Assembly (NCBI GenBank): GCA_028279345.1
Contig: JANQNY010000034.1
Coordinates: 22,590 to 86,589, forward strand
DNA from: Geminicoccaceae bacterium
Lineage (GTDB): Bacteria > Pseudomonadota > Alphaproteobacteria > Geminicoccales > Geminicoccaceae
DNA length: 64,000 nucleotides
Direction: 5' to 3'
In this document: positions 16,224-24,874 of the stretch, one piece after another
How positions within the stretch are numbered: position 1 is the stretch's first letter
Layout: each line of letters starts with the position of its first letter
The notes under the pieces: model-generated
What the model was told of the DNA's origin: nothing
What the model saw: only the letters and a program-made list of their open reading frames with translations
Database searches by the model: none
Translations under genes and position numbers: made by a program

Positions 16224-16583
16224 TCACGGGCGGTCGCGGCGGGCGCGATCGTCGCGCGCGGACTTGACCTGCATCATGACCGAGGGCGCTTCGTCGAGCT
16301 TGTCGACCTTGAGCGTCAGGTAGCGCAGGACGTCCTCGCTGAGACGTTGGTTTCGCTCCAGCTCGTCGACCGCACTCGACGGAGCGTCGATGTGGAGGTG
16401 CAAGTAGTGCCCTTTACGATTCTTGTTGATGCGGTACGAAAGGCTCTTCAAGCCCCAGTACTCCAGCTTGCCGACCGCGCCGCCTTGCTCGTCGATCAGC
16501 TGGCTGAAGGTGTCGCCTAACGCCTGGGCCTGTTGCGCAGTGAGGTCCTGACGCGCGATGAAAGTGTGTTCATACAGCGGCAT
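16224..16583 (-). CDS. rpsF: 30S ribosomal protein S6
   Basis: A 119-residue S6. It opens [20 protein letters not shown], and has [21 protein letters not shown] and [19 protein letters not shown]. The C terminus is short and basic. It is the first gene of the S6-S18-L9 group and reads from a promoter in the divergent gap with fabD. The leader of about 110 bases could carry the S18-binding autoregulatory RNA known for this operon, but I could not confirm that structure by eye. Confidence 0.97.
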   Translation of the reverse strand: MPLYEHTFIARQDLTAQQAQALGDTFSQLIDEQGGAVGKLEYWGLKSLSYRINKNRKGHYLHLHIDAPSSAVDELERNQRLSEDVLRYLTLKVDKLDEAPSVMMQVKSARDDRARRDRP

Positions 16584-16693
16584 GCGGTCCGTTCACTCTC
16601 AATGCTCGCGCCGCCCGAGCGAAAAGGCCGGCCGGGCCGTCAATCCTCGGACAAACGGAAAGGGCGGCGATCAGGCTCGCCGCGAGGTGGCGG

Positions 16694-16721
16694 ACTATAC
16701 GCAAAGCCATCTCCGCCGCAA
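16694..16721 (-). promoter_or_regulatory. Predicted sigma-70 promoter for rpsF-rpsR-rplI
   Basis: On the minus strand TTGCGG (16721-16716) and TATAGT (16699-16694) are separated by 16 bases. Transcription would start near 16687, giving a leader of about 100 bases before rpsF. The hexamers match consensus at four and five of six positions respectively. It is back to back with the fabD promoter. Confidence 0.6.
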
Positions 16722-16726
16722 GCGCC

Positions 16727-16754
16727 TTGACAGACCAAGGGTCGCCTTTATCGA
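16727..16754 (+). promoter_or_regulatory. Predicted sigma-70 promoter for fabD
   Basis: A perfect TTGACA at 16727-16732 is followed after 16 bases by TATCGA at 16749-16754. The transcript would begin near 16761, about 24 bases before the fabD ATG. The -35 elements of this and the rpsF promoter are only five bases apart, so the two polymerase sites probably compete. Confidence 0.5.
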
Positions 16755-16784
16755 AAGCGCCGGTCGTGCAGTGGCTGGAGCATC

Positions 16785-17732
16785 ATGAATACGGCATTCC
16801 TTTTTCCCGGACAGGGCTCACAAAAGGTGGGCATGGGCGACACGTTGCGTTCGCTGCCGGCGGCGCGCGCGGTATTTGAAGAGGTCGACGATGCGCTTGG
16901 CCGACCGCTCAGCCGCCTCATCCTGGTCGGCCCGCAGGACGAGCTCACGCTCACCAGGAACGCGCAACCCGCATTGATGACGGTCTCGGTCGCTGCGCTA
17001 CGCGCGCTCGAAGCCGAGGTCGGCGAGCCGATTTCCGAATTCGCCACCTTCCTCGCCGGACATTCGCTTGGCGAGTACAGCGCGCTCGTCGCCGCCAAAG
17101 CGCTCGACGTCGCCACCGCGGCGCGGCTGCTGCAGCTGCGTGGCGAGGCGATGCAGTCTGCCGTGCCGGTCGGCGAAGGCGCGATGGCCGCCGTGCTTGG
17201 CCTCGACGTTAACGCCGTGGAGAATGTCCTCGCCCAAAACGACGGCATCGTCGACATCGGCAACGACAATGCCGACGGCCAGGTGGTGATCAGTGGTGCA
17301 CAGGCGGCCGTTACGCGCGCCGGAGAGGCGCTCCGCGCTGCGGGTGCCAAGCGCGTTCAGCTGCTCCATGTCAGTGCGCCGTTCCACTGCCGTCTGATGG
17401 GGCCGGCAGCCGAGCGGATGGCGGACGCCTTGGAGGTGGCGCCGCTGCATACGCCGGTCGTTCCGGTGATTGCCAATGTGCTGGCACGCCCGTTGAGCGA
17501 CGTAGATGCGATCCGCCGCGCCTTGGTGGCACAGGTCTGCGGTCGCGTCCGCTGGCGCGAAACGATGAGCTATCTCGCTTCGGCCGGCACCGAGCAGATC
17601 GTCGAGGCTGGCTCCGGCAAGGTGCTCGCGGGCCTCGCCCGACGCGCCGTTCCGGGCGGTGCGATCTACCATTTGGAAACCGTGGACCACGTTCACGCGT
17701 TGGCCGGCACCTTCGGCCGTCTCGCCGCCTGA
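16785..17732 (+). CDS. fabD: Malonyl-CoA:ACP transacylase
   Basis: A 315-residue enzyme loading malonyl groups from CoA onto acyl carrier protein for fatty-acid synthesis. Motifs are FLFPGQGSQKVGMG at the N terminus, the nucleophile elbow LAGHSLGEYSALVAAKALD (Ser near 92), and VSAPFHCRLM with the catalytic His near 203. GQVVISG is also typical. First gene of fabD-fabG, followed by acpP and fabF; no fabH or plsX is upstream in this window. Confidence 0.97.
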   Translation: MNTAFLFPGQGSQKVGMGDTLRSLPAARAVFEEVDDALGRPLSRLILVGPQDELTLTRNAQPALMTVSVAALRALEAEVGEPISEFATFLAGHSLGEYSALVAAKALDVATAARLLQLRGEAMQSAVPVGEGAMAAVLGLDVNAVENVLAQNDGIVDIGNDNADGQVVISGAQAAVTRAGEALRAAGAKRVQLLHVSAPFHCRLMGPAAERMADALEVAPLHTPVVPVIANVLARPLSDVDAIRRALVAQVCGRVRWRETMSYLASAGTEQIVEAGSGKVLAGLARRAVPGGAIYHLETVDHVHALAGTFGRLAA

Positions 17733-17766
17733 GCCCCGCGGGCGGCTCGCAGCAGGGAGGCGGCGG

Positions 17767-18501
17767 ATGTTTCGTCTCGACGGGCGCCAAGCCCTCGTCA
17801 CGGGTGCCAGCGGGGGCATCGGTGGCGCGATCGCAAGGGCGCTCCATGCGGCGGGCGCCGGCGTCGTTCTCACCGGACGTCGCGAAGACGCCTTGCAAGA
17901 GGTTGCGGCAGCGCTGGGCGAGCGGACCACCGTGGTCGGCGCCGATCTGGCGGAGCCGGCGGCCGCCGATGAGCTGGTCAAGCGGATCGAGGGCGACGGC
18001 GGCATCGACATTCTCGTCAACAACGCCGGGCAGACGCGGGACAACCTCGCGCTTCGTCTCAAGGACGAAGACTGGCATGCGGTTATCGAGACCAACCTGA
18101 TGGCGGCATTCAGGCTGTCGCGCGCAGCCCTTCGCGGCATGATGAAGCGGCGCTTTGGCCGCATCGTCAACATCACCTCGGTCGTCGGCGTCACTGGCAA
18201 TGCCGGGCAGACCAACTACGCGGCCTCGAAGGCGGGCCTCATCGGCATGAGCAAGTCGCTCGCGCAGGAAGTGGCCAGCCGCGGCGTCACGGTGAACTGC
18301 ATCGCGCCGGGCTTCATCGAGACGGCGATGACCGCCGGGCTCGCCGAAGCGCAGCGCGACAAGCTATTGGCAGCCATCCCTGCGGCGCGCCTCGGGACGG
18401 TCGAGGATGTGGCCGGCGCGGCGGTCTATCTGGCCAGCGCCGAAGCTGCCTATGTCACCGGCCAGACGCTGCACGTCAACGGTGGGATGGTCATGCCCTA
18501 G
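17767..18501 (+). CDS. fabG: 3-oxoacyl-[acyl-carrier-protein] reductase
   Basis: A 244-residue short-chain dehydrogenase reducing beta-ketoacyl-ACP with NADPH. The ATG at 17767 follows GCAGGGAGG. Motifs are ALVTGASGGIGGAIARAL (cofactor), VNNAGQTRDNL, catalytic Ser in NITSVVG and Tyr/Lys in NYAASKAGLIGMSKSL. The C terminus AAYVTGQTLHVNGGMVMP is diagnostic of FabG. Located 34 bases after fabD. Confidence 0.97.
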   Translation: MFRLDGRQALVTGASGGIGGAIARALHAAGAGVVLTGRREDALQEVAAALGERTTVVGADLAEPAAADELVKRIEGDGGIDILVNNAGQTRDNLALRLKDEDWHAVIETNLMAAFRLSRAALRGMMKRRFGRIVNITSVVGVTGNAGQTNYAASKAGLIGMSKSLAQEVASRGVTVNCIAPGFIETAMTAGLAEAQRDKLLAAIPAARLGTVEDVAGAAVYLASAEAAYVTGQTLHVNGGMVMP

Positions 18502-18674
18502 TCGGCATGCCATCGGCCCTTCGCAGGCGCACTAGTCAGGCCGCGAGCCACTGTGCTAGCAGGCGTGCGAGCGAGGGTGTGTCGCCGCGGCTTCAAGCAA
18601 TCACAACGTGCCGGCACCCGCCGTCACAACGTCAATCCGGCCAAGAGCCTGCAACAAGTTAGAGGATCGTCCCC

Positions 18675-18908
18675 ATGAGCGACATCGCCGAGCGGGTAAA
18701 GAAAATCGTGGTGGAGCACCTCGGTGTCGATGAGGATAAGGTGGTCGAAAGCGCGAGCTTCGTCGACGACCTCGGCGCCGACAGCCTGGACACGGTCGAA
18801 CTGGTGATGGCGTTCGAGGAGGAGTTCGGTTGCGAGATTCCTGACGACGCGGCCGAGAAGATCGCGACCGTCAAGGACGCCATCGACTTCATCGCGCAGA
18901 ACAGCTGA
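18675..18908 (+). CDS. acpP: Acyl carrier protein
   Basis: A 77-residue acidic carrier with the phosphopantetheine-bearing Ser37 in [20 protein letters not shown]. It begins [17 protein letters not shown]. The gene has its own 173-base leader after fabG, as expected for the strongly expressed acpP, and precedes fabF by 16 bases. Ribosome-binding site: AGAGGA shortly before the ATG. Confidence 0.98.
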   Translation: MSDIAERVKKIVVEHLGVDEDKVVESASFVDDLGADSLDTVELVMAFEEEFGCEIPDDAAEKIATVKDAIDFIAQNS

Positions 18909-18924
18909 GGTCGGGAAAACGCCG

Positions 18925-20190
18925 ATGCGTCGCGTTGTCGTCACCGGGTTGGGTCTCGTCACGCCGCTCGGCGACGGGGTCGACGCGAACTGGCGCCGCC
19001 TGACGGCGGGCGAGAGCGGCCTCCGCAAGATCGACCGGTTCGACGTCTCCGACCTACCGTCGCGCGTGGCAGGCCTTGTGCCTGGCCGCGACGACCCGGA
19101 CGGGTTCGATCCCGACAGCTACATGCCCGCCAAGGAGCAGCGCAAGGTGGCGCTGTTCATCATCTACGCTATCGCTGCCGCCCAGCAGGCCGTCGTCGAC
19201 GCAGGCTTGGATGGTGAGCTGGATGAGGCCGAGCGCGAGCGCATCGGCGTCCAGATCGGCTCGGGCATCGGTGGCCTGCCAGAGATCTACGACACCTCGA
19301 TCATTCTCGCCGAGAAGGGCCCGCGCCGTGTCAGCCCCTTCTTCATTCCCTCGGCGCTGATCAACCTCGCGTCCGGCAACGTCTCGATCCGCCACGGCTT
19401 CAAAGGGCCGAACCACTCGGCCGTGACCGCTTGCGCCACCGGCGCGCACGCCATCGGCGATGCAGCGCGGCTCATTGCCTTGGATGACGCCGACGTCATG
19501 GTCGCCGGCGGGGCAGAGGCCGCTATGAGCCGCCTCGCCGTCGCGGGCTTCGCTGCAGCGCGCGCCCTCACCACGGGCTTCAATGACGAGCCCGAGCGTG
19601 CGTCACGTCCCTGGGACGAGGCGCGCGACGGGTTCACCATCGCCGAGGGCTCGGGGGTCGTCGTCCTGGAGGAGCGCGAGCGGGCGCTCGCCCGCGGTGC
19701 GCGGATCTACGCCGAGCTCACGGGCTATGGCCTCTCAGGCGACGCCTACCATATCACGGCGCCAGCCCCCAACGGCGACGGTGGTTTCCGCGCCATGCGG
19801 GGCGCGCTGGCGCGCGCGGGGCTCAAGACCCAGGACATCGACTACGTCAACGCCCATGGCACGTCGACGCCGTTGGGCGACGAGATCGAGCTGGGTGCTG
19901 TCAAGCGGCTGTTCGGCGAGCACGCCTACCGGCTTTCGATGTCGTCGACGAAGTCGGCGATCGGGCACCTCTTGGGCGCGGCAGGTGCTGTCGAGGCCAT
20001 CTACACCATCCTTGCGCTCAAGACGGGCATCGTCCCACCCACGCGGAACCTCGACCGACCCTCCGAAGGCTGCGACCTCGACCTCGTGCCACACGAGGCG
20101 CGGCGTCGCGAGGTTCGAGCGGCGATGTCTAACGCGTTTGGTTTCGGCGGGACCAATTCGAGCTTGATCTTCGTCCAGCCCGACGCTTGA
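18925..20190 (+). CDS. fabF: 3-oxoacyl-[acyl-carrier-protein] synthase II
   Basis: A 421-residue condensing enzyme elongating acyl-ACP. The catalytic triad is present: Cys in SAVTACATGAHAIGDAARLI, His in YVNAHGTSTPLGDEIE, and His in STKSAIGHLLGAAGAVEAIY. The N terminus RRVVVTGLGLVTPLGDGVD and the C terminus SNAFGFGGTNSSLIF are typical. It follows acpP directly and is 10 bases before mltG. Confidence 0.97.
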   Translation: MRRVVVTGLGLVTPLGDGVDANWRRLTAGESGLRKIDRFDVSDLPSRVAGLVPGRDDPDGFDPDSYMPAKEQRKVALFIIYAIAAAQQAVVDAGLDGELDEAERERIGVQIGSGIGGLPEIYDTSIILAEKGPRRVSPFFIPSALINLASGNVSIRHGFKGPNHSAVTACATGAHAIGDAARLIALDDADVMVAGGAEAAMSRLAVAGFAAARALTTGFNDEPERASRPWDEARDGFTIAEGSGVVVLEERERALARGARIYAELTGYGLSGDAYHITAPAPNGDGGFRAMRGALARAGLKTQDIDYVNAHGTSTPLGDEIELGAVKRLFGEHAYRLSMSSTKSAIGHLLGAAGAVEAIYTILALKTGIVPPTRNLDRPSEGCDLDLVPHEARRREVRAAMSNAFGFGGTNSSLIFVQPDA

Positions 20191-20200
20191 GCATCGGTCG

Positions 20201-21202
20201 ATGCGAGTCTTGTCGCGCGTGTTCGGCTTTGCTGTTGGGATCTTCCTGCTCGCTGTCATGGGCGGGCTCATCGTGGCGATGGGGCTCTTCGCCGTCGATC
20301 GGCTGGCGATAGCGCCCGGTCCCTCGACTGAAACGACCAATGTCGTCGTCGAGCCGGGCTCTGGGGTTCGCGGTATCGCAGACGAACTCACCGCCGAAGG
20401 GGTCATCGGCAATCCTTGGGTCTTCAAGATTCATGTGCGGCTCGAAGGTGTCGAGGATCGGCTGACGGCGGGCGAGTACGCCTTTCCCGCAGGGGTCAGC
20501 GTGGCGGAAACGGTCCGCATGCTGCGCGAGCATGAGGTCGTGCAGAACCGCTTTACCGTCGTCGAGGGCTGGACCGTGCAGGAGGTGTTCGAGGCGCTAG
20601 AGGCCGAGCCGGAGCTCACCGGCGAGCTATCGGAGCCGCCGGCCGAAGGCACTCTCCTGCCCGATACCTACTTCTTTCAGCGCGGTGAGACGCGCGCTGA
20701 GCTCGTGGCGCGGATGCAGGCTGCCATGGAAGCGGAGCTCGATGCGGCCTGGGCCGCACGTGCTCCCGACCTACCGCTCGCGAGCCCTGAGGATGCGCTG
20801 ACCCTTGCGTCCATCGTCGAGGAGGAGACCGGCGTCGACGCCGAGCGTGCCATCGTCGCCGGCGTTTTCGTGAACCGGCTCCGCCGTGGCATGCTCCTCC
20901 AGACCGATCCGACAGTGATCTATGCGCTCACCAAGGGCGAGGCGCCGTTGGGGCGGTCGCTGCTCCGCGCCGATCTAGCGGTCGACGATCCCTACAACAC
21001 CTACCGCTATGAGGGCCTGCCGCCAGGGCCCATCGCCAATCCGGGCCGGGCATCGATCCGCGCTGCGGTGCAGCCGGCCGCTACGCCCTACCTCTTCTTC
21101 GTTGCCGATGGTTCCGGCGGACATGCGTTCGCGCGGACGCTCGAGGAGCACAACGCCAATGTCCGAAGCTGGCGTCGGGTCCAGCAAGAGCAGGGCGGTT
21201 GA
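20201..21202 (+). CDS. mltG: Endolytic murein transglycosylase MltG
   Basis: A 333-residue inner-membrane lytic transglycosylase that cuts nascent peptidoglycan. An N-terminal membrane anchor (FGFAVGIFLLAVMGGLIVAM) is followed by a LysM-like region and the YceG catalytic domain. The catalytic Glu lies in LASIVEEETGVDAERAIVAG, followed by VFVNRLRRGMLLQTDPTVIY and YNTYRYEGLPPGPIANPG. Gene order fabF-mltG is common in alphaproteobacteria. Confidence 0.96.
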   Translation: MRVLSRVFGFAVGIFLLAVMGGLIVAMGLFAVDRLAIAPGPSTETTNVVVEPGSGVRGIADELTAEGVIGNPWVFKIHVRLEGVEDRLTAGEYAFPAGVSVAETVRMLREHEVVQNRFTVVEGWTVQEVFEALEAEPELTGELSEPPAEGTLLPDTYFFQRGETRAELVARMQAAMEAELDAAWAARAPDLPLASPEDALTLASIVEEETGVDAERAIVAGVFVNRLRRGMLLQTDPTVIYALTKGEAPLGRSLLRADLAVDDPYNTYRYEGLPPGPIANPGRASIRAAVQPAATPYLFFVADGSGGHAFARTLEEHNANVRSWRRVQQEQGG

Positions 21203-21269
21203 ACGCGTTTCGTCCACGACACGCGCAAGCGCGTCGCGCCGCGCGCTCGGGTTCGACACCGTAGCCGGC

Positions 21270-22448
21270 ATGAACCGGTGGCCGGCACTGCTTGCGGCGG
21301 CGGCCGTTCTCGTCGGGTGCGCTGGGCCGACGCCGCGCGATCCGGCCGTGGTCGCCGCGATCGAGACTGGAGCCGAGCGGTACGCAGCCGAGCGTCGTCA
21401 GCGCGAGGACGAGAGCCTGCAGACGTTCATCGAGCGCTTCGAGGCGGTGGCGCGCGGTGAAACGCCGGACAACACGTTCGATGCGCTGCTGTTCTCTGGT
21501 GGCGCCGAATGGGGGGCCTTCGGCGCCGGCTATACGGCGCAGTGGGCGGAACTCGGTGAGGCGGCGGCGGTCCCCATGCCCGCGTTCGACTTCATCGGCG
21601 GCATCAGCACCGGCGCGCTCATGGCCGCCTATGTCGCCAGTGGCAAGTCCGAGCGCTACGCTTCGCTCGAAGAGTTCTATCGCAACGTCTCGCCCGATTG
21701 GATCGAGATGCGGCCGCTCTTGAGCCTGCTCTCCAAGCGGACGATCTCGCTCGTCGACAACGAGGGCGTTCGAGAGCAGGTGGCAATGGCCGTCGACGAT
21801 GCGCTCATCACCGATCTGCGGCAGGCGCATGCCGAAGGCCTTCAGGTCGCCGTGGGCACCGTCAATCTCGACTATGGCGGCCGGCGCTATTGGGACGTGG
21901 CCAAGATCGCCGCCGAGAACCCGGAGCCCAAGGAGCGCATCGTCGACGTCCTCATGGCGGCGACGTCGATCGCGGGCGTTTTTCCCCCGGTCGAGATTGA
22001 CGGCGCGCTCTATGGCGACCTCGGCTATGTCGAGGGCATTCCCGCGTTTCAGGGTCGTGGACTGCCCGCGTTCGAAGAGCTTTGGCGGCAACGCAACGGC
22101 GATACGCTGCCGCCGCTCATGCGGCTCTGGCTCGTCTACAACATCGCCATCGGTGTCGTGCCCGAACCCGTCGAGTTGAGCCTCGTGCCGATCGCGCTGA
22201 GTGGCTACGACGCCCTGGTGCAGGCGACGTTCACGAACCCCGTCAACACTGCGCTCCTGCTCGAGCGCGTCACCGCAGAGACGCGAACGCCCGAGATCGA
22301 AGTGCGCTGGATCGGCATTCCACCCGACTTCGAGCCCCCCGAGGACTCGGTGCCATTCGACCCCAAGACGGCGAACCCACTGGCCGATATCGGCCGCGAG
22401 ATGGCCCGCCTGCCCGACGGTGGCTGGCGTCGCGATCCGCCGGACTGA
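21270..22448 (+). CDS. Patatin-like phospholipase family lipoprotein
   Basis: A 392-residue predicted lipoprotein. The ATG at 21270 opens with a signal ending in the lipobox LVGC near residue 17, so it is probably membrane-anchored. Patatin features are the glycine-rich oxyanion loop LLFSGGAEWGAFGAGY, the nucleophile elbow GGISTGALMAAYV (G-x-S-x-G) and the catalytic Asp in YGDLGYVEG. It should be a Ser/Asp-dyad lipid acyl hydrolase. It lies 67 bases after mltG and 83 bases before a phospholipase-D-like gene; the pairing of two lipid-cleaving folds is suggestive but unproven. Confidence 0.85.
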   Translation: MNRWPALLAAAAVLVGCAGPTPRDPAVVAAIETGAERYAAERRQREDESLQTFIERFEAVARGETPDNTFDALLFSGGAEWGAFGAGYTAQWAELGEAAAVPMPAFDFIGGISTGALMAAYVASGKSERYASLEEFYRNVSPDWIEMRPLLSLLSKRTISLVDNEGVREQVAMAVDDALITDLRQAHAEGLQVAVGTVNLDYGGRRYWDVAKIAAENPEPKERIVDVLMAATSIAGVFPPVEIDGALYGDLGYVEGIPAFQGRGLPAFEELWRQRNGDTLPPLMRLWLVYNIAIGVVPEPVELSLVPIALSGYDALVQATFTNPVNTALLLERVTAETRTPEIEVRWIGIPPDFEPPEDSVPFDPKTANPLADIGREMARLPDGGWRRDPPD

Positions 22449-22531
22449 CCGGCGGTAAGCTCAACGTTCGTCCGTTGACCCGGAGCCCTTTTCGGTCTTA
22501 GGCGGCCGCAGCACATCGCGGCGGCAGGACC

Positions 22532-23608
22532 ATGGGCTGTTCGATCGGAAGCATTTCGTTGTTCATGGGGCCGCACACGCTGGGCGCGCCCGACGACCTG
22601 GAAGACGTGATCGTCACGTTCATCGGTGGCGCGAAGGAGAGCCTTGCGGTCGCGGTGCAGGAGCTCGAATCCGAGCCGATCGCGCGGGCCATCGTCGCCG
22701 CCCGGCAGCGCGGCGTCCGCATTCGCATGGTGCTGGAAGGCGACTATCTCATCGCGCACCGGCCCGCCGCCGACCCGTTCGACATGGAGGAGATGGAAAG
22801 GCACGACCCCAACCGGGCGCTTATCGCTGCCCTATGGCGCGCCGGGATCGACGTGCGCACCGACTACAACCCGAAGATCTTCCATCAGAAGTTCATCATC
22901 CGCGACATCGAAGGCGACGCGCGGCTCTTGACGGGCTCGACCAACTTCACGCTGACGGGCACGCACGCCAACCTCAACCACGTCGTCGTTTTCGATGGAA
23001 AGCGGATGGCAGACGCCTACCAGAAGGAGTTCGACGAGATCTGGACCGGCACCTTCGGCCGGGCGCGCAGCCGGCACGAGCCTCATCCGCCCGAGCCGCG
23101 GCTGGCGGGCGTGGCGCTCAAGGTGGTCTTCGCCCCGGACCACATGCCCGAGATGGAGATCATGAAGCAGATGCTGAAGGCGCGCGAGCGCATCGACTTC
23201 GCGATCTTCACCTTCGCCCAGTCCTCAGGCATCGACGATGCGATGATCGCCCTCGCGCGGACGGGGCTCAAGGTGCGCGGCATCGCCGATGCCCGCCAGG
23301 GCAATCAGGGCTGGGCCGCCTCGCGCCCGCTGCACGAGAACGGTGTCGACTTCTTCCTGGCGAGCCGAGACGCAGGCGATGTCGGCAAGCTGCACCACAA
23401 GCTGATGGTGATTGACGGCCAGGTGCTGATCGTCGGCAGCTTCAACTACACCGAGCCCGCGAACATGCTGAACGACGAGAACATCGTCGTGATTGGCGAT
23501 CTCGAGGAAACGCGGCCGGAGAGCATCGAGCGCCAGAGACAACTGGGCGCCTTTGCCCTTGCCGAGATCGACCGCATCATCGACCGACACGGTGCCTTGC
23601 TCGACTAG
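22532..23608 (+). CDS. Phospholipase D-like domain-containing protein
   Basis: A 358-residue protein with two complete HKD motifs: HQKFIIRDIEGD with GSTNFT near residues 117-135, and HHKLMVIDGQ with GSFNYTEPAN near residues 288-310. This is the duplicated active site of the PLD superfamily, acting on phosphodiesters in lipids or nucleic acids. No clear signal peptide is seen. The start is ATG 22532; ATG 22565 is an alternative. Bacterial members include nucleases, cardiolipin synthases and hydrolases; the absence of transmembrane segments argues against cardiolipin synthase. Confidence 0.85.
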   Translation: MGCSIGSISLFMGPHTLGAPDDLEDVIVTFIGGAKESLAVAVQELESEPIARAIVAARQRGVRIRMVLEGDYLIAHRPAADPFDMEEMERHDPNRALIAALWRAGIDVRTDYNPKIFHQKFIIRDIEGDARLLTGSTNFTLTGTHANLNHVVVFDGKRMADAYQKEFDEIWTGTFGRARSRHEPHPPEPRLAGVALKVVFAPDHMPEMEIMKQMLKARERIDFAIFTFAQSSGIDDAMIALARTGLKVRGIADARQGNQGWAASRPLHENGVDFFLASRDAGDVGKLHHKLMVIDGQVLIVGSFNYTEPANMLNDENIVVIGDLEETRPESIERQRQLGAFALAEIDRIIDRHGALLD

Positions 23609-23636
23609 ACGTCGGGGCTGAAGTTGAGGGTGGCGT

Positions 23637-24281
23637 ATGGCCGGTTGCGGCTGCGGCGAAGGCAAGGTGTTCGACGGCCTTTCGCGTGCCTATCGCCGTG
23701 CGCTCTGGCTCGTCATCACCATCAACGCGTCGATGTTCGTGGTCGAGATGGCGGCCGGCGCGCTCGCCGGCTCCCAGGCGCTCAAGGCGGACGCGCTCGA
23801 CTTCCTAGGCGACACGCTGACCTACGGTATCAGCTTGTGGGTCATCGGCATGCCGCTCGGCGTGCGGGCGACGGCCGCCCTCTTCAAGGGCGTGAGCCTC
23901 GCGCTCATGGGGCTCTGGGTGTTTGGGTCTACCGCCTATCAGGTGCTCGTGCTGGGCGTGCCGGACGCTCCGATCATGGGTGCCATCGGCTTCCTCGCGC
24001 TCGCCGCCAACGTCGCCAGCGTCCTGATCTTGATGCGCTACCGCGACGGCGACGCCAATGTGCGCTCGGTCTGGCTTTGCAGCCGCAACGACGCCATCGG
24101 CAATGTCGCGGTCCTGGGCGCCGCCGCCGGCGTGTTCCTCACCGGCACCGCCTGGCCCGACCTCGTGGTAGCCGCCGCGATGGCCGCCCTCTTCTCCTGG
24201 TCGGCGGCGCAAATCATCCAGCAGGCCCTTAGAGAGTGGGCGGGGCGCCTCAGGGCCAGAGCGTTGCCAGATCGAACGTGA
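23637..24281 (+). CDS. Cation transporter of the CDF family, short form
   Basis: A 214-residue membrane protein resembling cation diffusion facilitators that expel Zn, Co or Cd. The helix II metal site is ALKADALDFLGDTLTYG and the helix V site CSRNDAIGNVAVLGAA. Six hydrophobic segments are present, but the usual cytoplasmic C-terminal metal-binding domain is missing. The N terminus MAGCGCGEG holds two cysteines that could bind metal. The last 32 bases overlap the convergent Uma2-family gene. Short forms of this type are known in Proteobacteria, so truncation need not mean inactivity. Confidence 0.8.
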   Translation: MAGCGCGEGKVFDGLSRAYRRALWLVITINASMFVVEMAAGALAGSQALKADALDFLGDTLTYGISLWVIGMPLGVRATAALFKGVSLALMGLWVFGSTAYQVLVLGVPDAPIMGAIGFLALAANVASVLILMRYRDGDANVRSVWLCSRNDAIGNVAVLGAAAGVFLTGTAWPDLVVAAAMAALFSWSAAQIIQQALREWAGRLRARALPDRT

Positions 24282-24810
24282 TCGCGTCGAATGGTGGCAG
24301 CGAGACGTCAGCATCGCCCACAAGCGCCACCAGCAACCGCCAGCGCCGCTCGTCGAGCACGAAGGCCTCCAGCGTCGGCGCATCGGGTTCGACGAGCCAG
24401 AGGTGAGCGACGCCGAAGTCGGCATAGATCTGTCGCTTCGCGCCAAGGTCGAGGGCGCGAGTCGACGGCGAGAGGATCTCGCAAACCCAATCGGGCGCTA
24501 CCTCGAACCACGCCGTCTCCGGCAGGTCGGGCTGTCGCTCCCGGCACCAAACGGCGACGTCGGGGACGAGCACCTGCTCAGCGAGATGCAGTTCGGGCTC
24601 GTCGAGGATCCACCATCCGCCCGGCCCTCCGTCGCCGAAGCGGAACGGTGGTCCCAGCTTCATGCCAAGGCCCGATCCTACGTTTGTGTGCCGAGGCGCC
24701 GGGCGCGGATGGAGATGCAAGGCACCGCGGACGATCTCGGCCACCATGTGCGGCGGCGGGTTGAGGACGTCCTGGTAGGTCGCGGGGCGCTTTGGGGTCT
24801 CGTTGGACAT
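24250..24810 (-). CDS. Uma2 family endonuclease-fold protein (DUF820)
   Basis: A 186-residue protein of the PD-(D/E)xK-fold Uma2 family. The opening PKRPATYQDVLNPPPHMVAE and the LHPRPAPRH segment are typical, as is the putative catalytic core VPDVAVWCRE, PDWVCEILSPSTRALDLGAK and VAHLWLVEP. Asp, Glu and Lys of the nuclease motif are present. These proteins are common in mobile and cyanobacterial genomes; function is largely unknown. It lies immediately downstream of the broken AbiJ-like gene on the same strand. Confidence 0.85.
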   Translation of the reverse strand: MSNETPKRPATYQDVLNPPPHMVAEIVRGALHLHPRPAPRHTNVGSGLGMKLGPPFRFGDGGPGGWWILDEPELHLAEQVLVPDVAVWCRERQPDLPETAWFEVAPDWVCEILSPSTRALDLGAKRQIYADFGVAHLWLVEPDAPTLEAFVLDERRWRLLVALVGDADVSLPPFDAITFDLATLWP

Positions 24811-24874
24811 CGAACGCTCACTCGGCGTGCGGAGCCCGTATCAGCTTGTGCACTCTTGCAACGACGACGCCAGC

